Positions 41,135 to 48,360 of a stretch of 64,000 nucleotides of DNA are shown here, in pieces; positions within the stretch are counted from its first letter, which is position 1; each line of letters begins with the position of its first letter. This DNA comes from DMER64 sp049652385 (GTDB lineage Bacteria > Bacteroidota > Bacteroidia > Bacteroidales > UBA932), in NCBI GenBank assembly GCA_049652385.1, contig JBASDX010000009.1, forward strand, positions 1 through 64,000, read 5' to 3'. The notes under the pieces were generated by a model. The model did no database searches. It was not told the origin of the DNA and worked only from the letters and a program-made list of their open reading frames with translations. A program made the position numbers and the translations under genes.

Positions 41135-42584
41135 AAAGCATACGTGCCAACGGTCCTACTCCGCTTACTCTTTCAACGGCAATACGAGTTTCTTTAGGGA
41201 TGTGAACGCCTTGGCTGTGGGCCGAGATGAATATCTTTTCAAACCCCAGACGGTTGGCCTCGGCAATCCGGCGTTCCAGATGGGGCACGGGACGGATTTC
41301 TCCGCTCAGGCCCACTTCGGCTGCAAAGCACCACCGGCCGGGAACGGCCAAATCGAATGAAGAAGACAATATGGCACTTACCACCGCCAGGTCTATAGCC
41401 GGGTCGGTCACTTTCAGGCCGCCGGCCATGTTCAAAAATACGTCTTTGGCCGCCAGCCGGAATCCGGCTCTTTTTTCCAAAACGGCCAGGAGCATATTCA
41501 TACGGCGGATATCAAATCCGGTGGCCGAGCGCTGCGGCGTGCCGTAAGCTGCCGTACTGACAAGAGCTTGTGTCTCAATTAAAAAAGGACGCGTACCGTC
41601 TATCATGGAGGCCACGGCCATGCCGCTCAAATTTTCCCGGTGCATGGGGATGAACATTTCCGAGGGGTTGGTTACCTGACGCAGTCCTTTCTGTGTCATC
41701 TCAAAAATAGCCAGTTCCGCCGTAGACCCGAACCGGTTCTTCAAGCTCCTCAGCATGCGGTATGTATGCGTGCTGTCACCTTCAAATTGCAGAACCACAT
41801 CCACTATATGTTCCAACACCTTGGGACCGGCCAGGCTGCCGTCTTTTGTGATATGGCCCACCAGAATGACCGGCGTATGCGTTTCTTTGGCGTAACGCAA
41901 CAATGCGGCGGCACATTCCCTCACCTGTGTTACACTGCCCGGTGAAGAATCCAATACCTGCGAATATACCGTCTGAATGGAATCCACAATAAGCAGTCCC
42001 GGATTGATCTCCCGGGCCCGTTCCAGAATGTTTTCCAGCATCGTTTCACACAGTACCAGGCAATTGTTACCTCCTGCAACAGAAGCTGCAGAGGCAACAG
42101 CAGAACTTTCGGCAAGAGCAGCACCGGAGGCTGCAGACGGATTGACTGCAGGGCCGGCACCGGGCATCAGCCGCTCGGCACGCATGCGGATTTGACGGGC
42201 CGATTCCTCGCCCGATACGTACAGTGTCAGCAAATGCGGAGCATGCAGCGGAATTTGCAGGCTGAGTGTAGATTTGCCGATGCCGGGCTCCCCTCCGATC
42301 AACACCACGGAACCGGGCACCAGACCTCCGCCCAGCAGGCGATCCAACTCGGCATTATTTAAAAAAATACGTTCTTGTTCCTGTGTGGAAATCTCTCCAA
42401 CGGGAACGGCACGAGCTCCCGTAGCTGCTCTTGTTCCGGAAGACTTTCCCCCTGCGGCGGCAGGTGCCTGAATAATTTCCTCCACATACGTGTTCCATTC
42501 TCCGCAAGAAGGACATCGGCCCAGCCACTTGGCAGATTCGGCTCCGCACTCGGTGCAGAACCATGCTTTTTTTACTTTCGCCAT
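41127..42584 (-). CDS. radA: RadA DNA repair ATPase with low-complexity insert
   Basis: RecA-related branch-migration protein of 485 aa. N-terminal C4 zinc finger (CTECGAESAKWLGRCPSC, 10-27), Walker A GGEPGIGKST at 98-107, the RadA-specific KNRFG motif (SLKNRFGSTAE), and a C-terminal Lon-like domain. Between YVSGEES and the next strand is an Ala/Ser-rich stretch of about 33 residues (141-173) not usual in RadA. A TATCTTTG box at 42589-42596 ends four bases before the ATG, predicting a leaderless mRNA. Confidence 0.96.
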   Translation of the reverse strand: MAKVKKAWFCTECGAESAKWLGRCPSCGEWNTYVEEIIQAPAAAGGKSSGTRAATGARAVPVGEISTQEQERIFLNNAELDRLLGGGLVPGSVVLIGGEPGIGKSTLSLQIPLHAPHLLTLYVSGEESARQIRMRAERLMPGAGPAVNPSAASGAALAESSAVASAASVAGGNNCLVLCETMLENILERAREINPGLLIVDSIQTVYSQVLDSSPGSVTQVRECAAALLRYAKETHTPVILVGHITKDGSLAGPKVLEHIVDVVLQFEGDSTHTYRMLRSLKNRFGSTAELAIFEMTQKGLRQVTNPSEMFIPMHRENLSGMAVASMIDGTRPFLIETQALVSTAAYGTPQRSATGFDIRRMNMLLAVLEKRAGFRLAAKDVFLNMAGGLKVTDPAIDLAVVSAILSSSFDLAVPGRWCFAAEVGLSGEIRPVPHLERRIAEANRLGFEKIFISAHSQGVHIPKETRIAVERVSGVGPLARMLFK

Positions 42585-42588
42585 ATTG

Positions 42589-42596
42589 CAAAGATA
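42589..42596 (-). promoter_or_regulatory. -7 box abutting the radA start
   Basis: TATCTTTG on the minus strand, separated from ATG 42584 by only CAAT. Confidence 0.45.
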
Positions 42597-42616
42597 ATTT
42601 ATTCTATCTTTACTTT

Positions 42617-44104
42617 ATGAAAAAATACGGTTTGCTTTTAGTGCTCTTGTTACCCTTTTCTTTATGGGCACAAGATTTTGGTTCCTATGCAAGGCAGGTG
42701 GCCAAAGACTGGAACATCACAGGATCGGCTTTAGCCGTCATTCATAACGATTCCATCGTTTTTGCCGAAGGTTTTGGAGAAAAACTTAAAGGAAGCGGCT
42801 TGCCCGTAGACGCCAACACCGTCTTCCAAATTGGATCGGTCAGTAAATCTTTTACGGCAACGCTCATAGCTATGCTGGTAGACGAAGGGAAAGTATCTTG
42901 GGATGACCCCATTAAAAAGTACCTCCCCGATTTTGAAATGTACGACCCCTGGGTAACGGAAAACATGCAGGTAAGGGATTTGTTGCTGCATAGGTCCGGA
43001 CTGCCCAACCAGGCTGCAACGTACATCCCTTGTCTGGGGTATGACAGGGACCAGATGTACCATATGCTTAAGTACATACCGCCGGCCAACAGCATCCGGA
43101 CAACGTACGGCTACAACAATGTACTTTTCATTGTGGCAGAAAAAATCATACAGGCCGTTACGGGAAAGACCTGGGAGGAAAACATGCAGGAGCGCATTTT
43201 CATCCCCCTGGGCATGCACAATACCACCATGAACGAAGACGGGTTCCTGGCTACGTGTGAGGGAAATACCCCGCATGACACGTATGTGAAAGACCGGGTT
43301 ATCACAACCCTTCCCCTGGAGGGAGAAGAACGTGCCTTGCACTGGCTGACCGTTATCAGTGCCGCCGGAGGCATCAATTCCACTGTGATGGACATGATGC
43401 AATGGTGCCGGTTCCACCTCTCGGACGGCGTGGTGGACGGAGATACATTGCTCTCTTCCGCCCAGATGGCTTATCTGCACCGCGGACAAACGATTACATC
43501 CCATACAGACGCCAAAACCAATACCTATTCACCTTGTTGGTTTGTAGAACAAAACAGCCAATACAGGGTCTGGTTCCACACCGGAACCACCTGGGGATTT
43601 ACGGCCATCTGTGCTTTTGTTCCCAAACTGAATCTGGGTATTATGTGGCTCAGCAACAGCAGTCCTCCCGCAGAGCCGCGGTACGCCATTATGCGCCATA
43701 TCATTGATTATTATATGGATCTGCCCGGTGAAGACTACAGTACCCGTGATTTGAAAATCTATCTGGACGCGGCTGATGAGCAGGAAGCCAAAAGAATAAA
43801 AGACCTGGAAGCAAGGATTCCGGAACCGGCCGCTCCTTATGAGCAATACGTGGGAACGTATACGCACCCCGCTCTTGGAGAAGCTGATATCACCCTGGAA
43901 AACGGAGAGTTGTACATCGCTTTGGGACCGGAAGATTTCCCGGTGCGCAAACACCGGCTGACACATATCAACGGACAACAATTCAGTTTCCGCTCCGGCG
44001 GCAGCGGCTTTACATTGACTTTTTCTACAGAAAACAACATTAATGTCTTTGACCTGAACTTAAGACAAAACGAAAATATGGGACTTTGGAGGGCCCTGAA
44101 ATGA
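42617..44104 (+). CDS. secreted class C beta-lactamase-fold serine hydrolase
   Basis: Exported hydrolase of 495 aa. Signal peptide 1-18 (ends SLWAQ), then the serine beta-lactamase/DD-peptidase fold: S-x-x-K in GSVSKSF (near 77), a Tyr-x-Asn region YGYNN (near 169), and HTGTTWGF in place of the KTG box. A C-terminal lipocalin-like extension follows (about 405-495: YVGTYTHPALGEADI). Substrate is unknown; esterase, D-amino-peptidase or PBP-like roles are possible. Start at ATG 42617 because the leader peptide begins there. It is coupled to the next gene by an ATGA overlap. Confidence 0.9.
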   Translation: MKKYGLLLVLLLPFSLWAQDFGSYARQVAKDWNITGSALAVIHNDSIVFAEGFGEKLKGSGLPVDANTVFQIGSVSKSFTATLIAMLVDEGKVSWDDPIKKYLPDFEMYDPWVTENMQVRDLLLHRSGLPNQAATYIPCLGYDRDQMYHMLKYIPPANSIRTTYGYNNVLFIVAEKIIQAVTGKTWEENMQERIFIPLGMHNTTMNEDGFLATCEGNTPHDTYVKDRVITTLPLEGEERALHWLTVISAAGGINSTVMDMMQWCRFHLSDGVVDGDTLLSSAQMAYLHRGQTITSHTDAKTNTYSPCWFVEQNSQYRVWFHTGTTWGFTAICAFVPKLNLGIMWLSNSSPPAEPRYAIMRHIIDYYMDLPGEDYSTRDLKIYLDAADEQEAKRIKDLEARIPEPAAPYEQYVGTYTHPALGEADITLENGELYIALGPEDFPVRKHRLTHINGQQFSFRSGGSGFTLTFSTENNINVFDLNLRQNENMGLWRALK

Positions 44105-44931
44105 TACCTAAAAAACAATTTATACACCACGTATGGATGCTTGTGCTGGCAGTCCTTATCTGTTCGACTACGGCATGGGCGCAACACACACCTGCTGCAC
44201 AAAAGAAAGCCCCCATCATAGGACTCTCGGCCACGTATGAAACAGGGCAAAATACCGTACCCAACACGTACATCATGGCCGTAAGAAAAGCAGGAGGCAT
44301 TCCCGTAGTACTCCCCGTAACAGATAATCCGGATATCATCGCCCGCATGGTAGAAGCTGTTGACGCCGTAATTCTTACAGGCGGAGAAGACCTGGATCCG
44401 CTCAAATGGTACGGAGAAGAACCGCTGCCGGCCATGGGAACCATTGTTCCCATACGGGACTACTTTGATATTAACCTGGTCAGGACGGCTGTGGCATACG
44501 GTATTCCCGTACTGGGTATTTGCCGGGGCGAACAAACTATGAATGTAGCCTTTGGCGGCACATTGTACCAGGATATACCATCGCAAGTACGGGCCGACGT
44601 GTCTGTTAAACACAGTCAAAGAGCCCCCAGGGAATACGGGTCACATACTATCAAAGTGAAGGAAGGCACTGTATTGCATAGTCTTCTGAAAGATGTGTTG
44701 ACAAAAGACAACACCATCCGTGTGAACTCTTACCACCACCAGGCCGTGAAAGACCTGGCACCCGGTTTCCGGATCAGTGCCTACGCCCTTGACGGAGTAC
44801 CGGAAGCTATCGAGATGATAGGCAACCCTTATGTGCTGGGGGTACAATTCCATCCGGAAGGACTCGTGTCTGAAGGAGACGACTCCTTCTTGCCGCTCTT
44901 CCGCTATATAGTGGAAGCCGCCCGCAAATAA
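44101..44931 (+). CDS. periplasmic class I glutamine amidotransferase-like hydrolase (C26)
   Basis: Gamma-glutamyl hydrolase family protein (PuuD/peptidase C26), 276 aa from ATG 44101. Unlike the cytoplasmic enzymes it has a signal peptide (hydrophobic core about 13-24, ending TAWAQ). Catalytic Cys in LGICRGEQ and His/Glu in GVQFHPEG are present, together with LTGGEDLDP. With the upstream secreted serine hydrolase it forms a two-gene exported unit, perhaps degrading gamma-glutamyl or peptidoglycan-derived peptides (inference). Confidence 0.9.
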   Translation: MIPKKQFIHHVWMLVLAVLICSTTAWAQHTPAAQKKAPIIGLSATYETGQNTVPNTYIMAVRKAGGIPVVLPVTDNPDIIARMVEAVDAVILTGGEDLDPLKWYGEEPLPAMGTIVPIRDYFDINLVRTAVAYGIPVLGICRGEQTMNVAFGGTLYQDIPSQVRADVSVKHSQRAPREYGSHTIKVKEGTVLHSLLKDVLTKDNTIRVNSYHHQAVKDLAPGFRISAYALDGVPEAIEMIGNPYVLGVQFHPEGLVSEGDDSFLPLFRYIVEAARK

Positions 44932-44933
44932 CG

Positions 44934-44963
44934 CACTGCGGCGTGCCAAGGCGCGCCGCAGTG
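44934..44963. terminator. GC-rich hairpin between convergent genes
   Basis: CACTGCGGCG (44934-44943) and CGCCGCAGTG (44954-44963) form a perfect 10-bp stem with a 10-nt loop, starting 3 nt after the C26 gene stop. It touches the 29-bp palindrome, giving a double hairpin between the convergent C26 and trpB genes. No T-run, so termination is inferred from position. Confidence 0.5.
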
Positions 44964-44990
44964 GCGCACCGGATCAGATCCGGTGCGCCA
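44962..44990. repeat. 29-bp palindrome, copy 2 (contains trpB stop)
   Basis: Identical to 34878-34906, with 14-bp arms around a central A. Read on the minus strand it encodes the last residues of TrpB (LAHRI) and its TGA stop (44976-44974), so the element reaches into the coding region. Confidence 0.9.
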
Positions 44991-46269
44991 AATACGACTC
45001 GTACGCCGGCAAATCCAGCAGTCCGTGTCCCGATAAATTGAACAGGATGACTTTTTCCCGGCCCGCTTCCTTTGCCAAAAGGGCCTGGTCTATGGCTACG
45101 GCTATGGCGTGGTTGGATTCCGGGGCAGGGATGATGCCTTCTGCTTTGGCAAACAGGCTTCCGGCTTCAAAACACCTGTCTTGTTCTACGGCCACAGCCC
45201 GTATTACGTTGTCTTTCAGCAGTTGACTCATAATGGCGCCGGCTCCGTGGTACCGCAATCCACCGGCATGGATGGCAGCCGGCTGGTAATCGGCACCTAA
45301 GGTATACATAGGAATAAGCGGTGTTATGCCCGACGAGTCTCCGTAATCGTACCGGAAGGTACCTTTTGTCAACTTGGGACATCCGGCGCTTTCTGCCGCT
45401 ATGCACTCAAATGTGGCTTTTCCTGCCAGCTGGTGCCTGAGGAACGGCAGGCTGATACCCCCAAAATTGGATCCTCCGCCAAAACATCCGATAATAACGT
45501 CGGGATAGTCATCCGCCATTTCAAATTGCTCTTCCGTTTCCAGGCCGATGATGGTTTGGTGCAGCATCACCATGTTCAAAACGCTGCCCAGTGCATACTT
45601 GGTGTCCGGCTGCATCAGGGCTCTTTCGCATGCTTCGGAGATAGCCATACCCAACGTTCCCGGCGTATCGGGATTGTCGGACAAAAACTTACGTCCCGCT
45701 TCTGTAGAAGTGCCGGGCGACGGATGAACCGTACCTCCGTATGTCTGCATGGCTATTTTTCTATACGGTTTTTGCTCATAGCTCAAACGTACCATGAATA
45801 CTTCTACGTCCAGGCCATAGTGTTTACCGGCGATACTCAGGGCCGTACCCCACTGACCGGCACCCGTTTCTGTAGTCAAATACCTGACGCCTTCTGTTTT
45901 GTTGTAATAAGCCTGTGCAATGGCTGTATTTAACTTGTGCGAACCTACGGGAGAAACACTTTCGTTTTTAAAGTAAATACGAGCCGGTGTATCCAATGCT
46001 TTTTCCAGACCGCTGGCCCGCACAAGCGGTGTGGGACGGTAAATCTTGTACAAAGTGCGAATTTCCTCAGGAATGGGTATCCATCTTTCTTTTGAAAACT
46101 CTTGTTCAATAAGCCCTTTGGCAAATAGCGGCTCCAGATCAGAAGGCTGAACAGGCTGCCGCGTTACCGGATGTAACATAGGTTGCAGCTCCGGCAAATC
46201 TGCCAGTACGTTATACCACGCCTTAGGTACACGTTCGTCCGGCAGAAGGAATTTCTTTGTCGTCTTCAT
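44974..46269 (-). CDS. trpB: tryptophan synthase beta chain, TrpB2 type
   Basis: PLP enzyme of 431 aa making tryptophan from indole and serine. The PLP lysine lies in SVSPVGSHKLNTA (near 115); the phosphate loop is GCFGGGSNFGG; KYALGSVLNMVMLHQTIIG is typical of the TrpB2 branch, which often works without a TrpA partner. No other trp gene is nearby. Transcription is preceded by a Trp-rich leader ORF and an intrinsic terminator 15 nt before the ATG, so attenuation by tryptophan supply is expected. The last five residues come from a dispersed palindromic repeat. It is transcribed on the minus strand downstream of prmC but from its own promoter. Confidence 0.95.
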   Translation of the reverse strand: MKTTKKFLLPDERVPKAWYNVLADLPELQPMLHPVTRQPVQPSDLEPLFAKGLIEQEFSKERWIPIPEEIRTLYKIYRPTPLVRASGLEKALDTPARIYFKNESVSPVGSHKLNTAIAQAYYNKTEGVRYLTTETGAGQWGTALSIAGKHYGLDVEVFMVRLSYEQKPYRKIAMQTYGGTVHPSPGTSTEAGRKFLSDNPDTPGTLGMAISEACERALMQPDTKYALGSVLNMVMLHQTIIGLETEEQFEMADDYPDVIIGCFGGGSNFGGISLPFLRHQLAGKATFECIAAESAGCPKLTKGTFRYDYGDSSGITPLIPMYTLGADYQPAAIHAGGLRYHGAGAIMSQLLKDNVIRAVAVEQDRCFEAGSLFAKAEGIIPAPESNHAIAVAIDQALLAKEAGREKVILFNLSGHGLLDLPAYESYLAHRI

Positions 46270-46283
46270 ACGTTTTTCATCAT

Positions 46284-46312
46284 AAAAAAGCCCCCTTGCG
46301 TAGCAAGAGGGC
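46284..46312 (-). terminator. trp attenuator terminator
   Basis: On the minus strand GCCCTCTTGC-TAC-GCAAGGGGGC followed by TTTTTT: a 10-bp stem with one mismatch-type G-U pair and a perfect T-run, 15 nt upstream of the trpB ATG and 33 nt after the leader ORF stop. As an intrinsic terminator before trpB it fits an attenuation switch. Confidence 0.85.
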
Positions 46313-46344
46313 GTTCTTGGTTAATAATTGTATAATCTCTCAGG

Positions 46345-46419
46345 TTATGCCACAGGTGCTGCGCGGAAGGATTTTTTTCCGTGCCACCACCATCTGTTTA
46401 ACCCGATTGTTTTTTTCAT
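46345..46419 (-). CDS. trpL: Trp leader peptide TrpL (24 aa, three Trp in a row)
   Basis: Short frame of 24 codons: MKKTIGLNR, then three consecutive TGG codons, then HGKKSFRAAPVA and TAA. Three adjacent Trp codons in 24, ahead of a terminator and a trpB gene, is the classical layout of transcription attenuation: stalling at Trp codons when charged tRNA-Trp is scarce should prevent the terminator from forming. A -7-like TATGTTTG ends six bases before the ATG. Too short to be found by ordinary gene callers. I could not identify the antiterminator pairing with certainty. Confidence 0.85.
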   Translation of the reverse strand: MKKTIGLNRWWWHGKKSFRAAPVA

Positions 46420-46425
46420 TAGGTG

Positions 46426-46433
46426 CAAACATA
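46426..46433 (-). promoter_or_regulatory. -7 box of the trpL-trpB transcript
   Basis: TATGTTTG on the minus strand, six bases before the trpL ATG (46419); no clear -33 element at 19-21 nt. Confidence 0.5.
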
Positions 46434-46446
46434 GGAAAAATATTTA

Positions 46447-47349
46447 TTACTGCCTCTTTTCTGCTTGCACAAAACGATCTTTTTTATGCAAATCTTCATG
46501 AATCTGTACCTGCGTATAACCTCTTTCCTCAAACAACTGCCCAACGTCTGAGCCATAAGCTTCGTTAATCTCAGCCAGCAGGACACCTCCCGGACGTAAA
46601 AACCGGACACCCACAGAAGCCAAGGCTCTGTAATGCACCAGCGGGTCTTCATTGGGAACAAACAAAGCTTCGGCAGGCTCAAAAGCCAATACACGATGGA
46701 GCATCTGCTCCTTTTCTTTTTCCGTTACATACGGGGGATTGGATACAAGTAAATCTACCGTTTCCGCCTCCAGGCCCACCTGGGCGGCTGCCGTTTCCAC
46801 TTTCCCGGTTTTCTCCGTCCCTTCTGTTGTTTCCTGCCCATCGTCATTTTCCATTCGGGCATGGAAAAAATGCACTTCTACGTTGTTAAGTACCGCATTT
46901 TCCTTGGCCAAATCCAAAGCTCCGGCACTGCTGTCAAAAGCAAAAACATCATACTCCGGTCTTTCTTTTTTTAGGGCAATGGCCAGACATCCACTGCCTG
47001 TTCCGGCGTCCAAAACCCTTCCCGGTATCTTTGACGCCCTGCTCCACAATTCTTCTGTTTCCGGACGAGGTATCAAAACACGCTTATCTACTTTTATACG
47101 GCAGTTGCCAAACACTACGCTTCCCAAAATATACTGGAGCGGTTTTCCGGCAGCCGCCTGATCAACGGCAAACAAAAGTGCTTTACGCTGCTGATTGTCC
47201 AACACGTCTTCTTCCCGGGTATAATAAGCATACCGGGGAATGCCGGCAATGCCTTCCAACAGACTGCCTATGAAAAACTGCAGTTCCGGAGTTTTGTATT
47301 GCCTTCCCAGGCGTAATGCAGCATATTCTTTAAAATACTTTATGTTCAT
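46447..47349 (-). CDS. prmC: PrmC, release factor glutamine methyltransferase
   Basis: N5-glutamine methyltransferase of 300 aa that modifies the GGQ motif of peptide chain release factors. The N-terminal helical domain is followed by the SAM loop VLDAGTGSGCLAIAL (112-126) and the catalytic NPPY at 204-207. An insertion rich in Glu/Thr/Gly/Ala (about 167-196) precedes NPPY, where relatives have a short loop. It overlaps the ddl gene by 20 nt at its start; ddl, prmC and the PBP1A gene lie on the same strand. Confidence 0.94.
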   Translation of the reverse strand: MNIKYFKEYAALRLGRQYKTPELQFFIGSLLEGIAGIPRYAYYTREEDVLDNQQRKALLFAVDQAAAGKPLQYILGSVVFGNCRIKVDKRVLIPRPETEELWSRASKIPGRVLDAGTGSGCLAIALKKERPEYDVFAFDSSAGALDLAKENAVLNNVEVHFFHARMENDDGQETTEGTEKTGKVETAAAQVGLEAETVDLLVSNPPYVTEKEKEQMLHRVLAFEPAEALFVPNEDPLVHYRALASVGVRFLRPGGVLLAEINEAYGSDVGQLFEERGYTQVQIHEDLHKKDRFVQAEKRQ

Positions 47350-48355
47350 CTGTTGCAGATTGCAGTTGGTAGTCCAGGAACTCCTTCAGGGTCATTCCGG
47401 CTGCTTCAATTTCTTGTGGGACGAGGCTCTTTGTCGTCATTCCGGGAACCGTGTTTACTTCCAGAAAAAACAACTTGTCCCCCCGTAAAATATAATCTAC
47501 CCGTACCACGCCTTTGCACATAAGGGCATGGTATATAAATGCCGTAGTATCTTGAACCTGCTTTGCGGCGTCTTCAGAAATACGTGCCGGAGTAATCTCA
47601 CTGGAAGCACCTTTGTATTTGGCCTGGTAATCGAAAAAACCGGTTGGCGTATGAGGTACTATTTCTGTTACGGGCAGAACAAACTCCTTTTCTTTCGTTT
47701 TCATATACCCGTTCGTCACTTCCACACCTTCTATATACTCTTCGACCAATACCACCACATCTTCTTTCAGCGCTTTTTCCACGGCCGGGAGCAATGCTTC
47801 CGGACTGTGTACACGGGAAATGCCAAAGCTGGATCCTCCCGCCGACGGCTTCACAAACCAAGGCATGGGACCAAGTATTTTTTCGGCTTGCTTGTGCCAG
47901 CCTGCCGGATCTTCCCATAAACCGGTTTCTGTCGCTTTTGTAACACGAATTTCCTTGGGCATGAGTACCCCTTGTGTACGTAAAAAACATTTGCAGGCGT
48001 ATTTATCAAAAGCCAGTAAAGCCACCCTGGCCTGACAACCGGTATGAGGAATTCCCAGCATTTGCAAATAAGAAATAAACAAGCCGTCTTCCCCGGGTGT
48101 TCCGTGCACCATAAGAACCACTATATCAAAGGTAATTTTCTCTCCCTTCCAACGTACCGTAAAATCATTTTTGTCTATGGGTGTTTCAGGTACGGATATA
48201 AGGTTGACGGCTACCAGGTTCCAACTGCTGTTGTACAAATCTATTTCAAACACCTGCCTGTCCGGCGCCTGCAGGTGCCGGGCCACATGTTTTCCACTCA
48301 AAATTGAAATTTCACGCTCAGAGGAACTTCCTCCATACACTAAGGCTACGTTCAT
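47330..48355 (-). CDS. ddl: D-alanine--D-alanine ligase
   Basis: ATP-grasp ligase of 341 aa making D-Ala-D-Ala for peptidoglycan. Motifs: VALVYGGSSSEREIS at 3-17, MVHGTPGEDG (the HG.pGEDG box), WFVKPSAGGSSFGI, EEYIEGVEVT and FLEVNTVPGMT near 300-310. Length is typical. It follows the PBP1A gene by 5 nt and overlaps prmC by 20 nt, so cell-wall precursor and synthase genes are cotranscribed. Confidence 0.96.
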   Translation of the reverse strand: MNVALVYGGSSSEREISILSGKHVARHLQAPDRQVFEIDLYNSSWNLVAVNLISVPETPIDKNDFTVRWKGEKITFDIVVLMVHGTPGEDGLFISYLQMLGIPHTGCQARVALLAFDKYACKCFLRTQGVLMPKEIRVTKATETGLWEDPAGWHKQAEKILGPMPWFVKPSAGGSSFGISRVHSPEALLPAVEKALKEDVVVLVEEYIEGVEVTNGYMKTKEKEFVLPVTEIVPHTPTGFFDYQAKYKGASSEITPARISEDAAKQVQDTTAFIYHALMCKGVVRVDYILRGDKLFFLEVNTVPGMTTKSLVPQEIEAAGMTLKEFLDYQLQSATDEHKVF

Positions 48356-48360
48356 ACGCT

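Noticed and set aside
46284..46312. Simple 3' terminator of prmC
   Set aside because: It lies 135 nt beyond prmC, after a promoter box and a Trp-rich leader ORF and 15 nt before trpB, which fits an attenuator better; it may still also stop prmC read-through.
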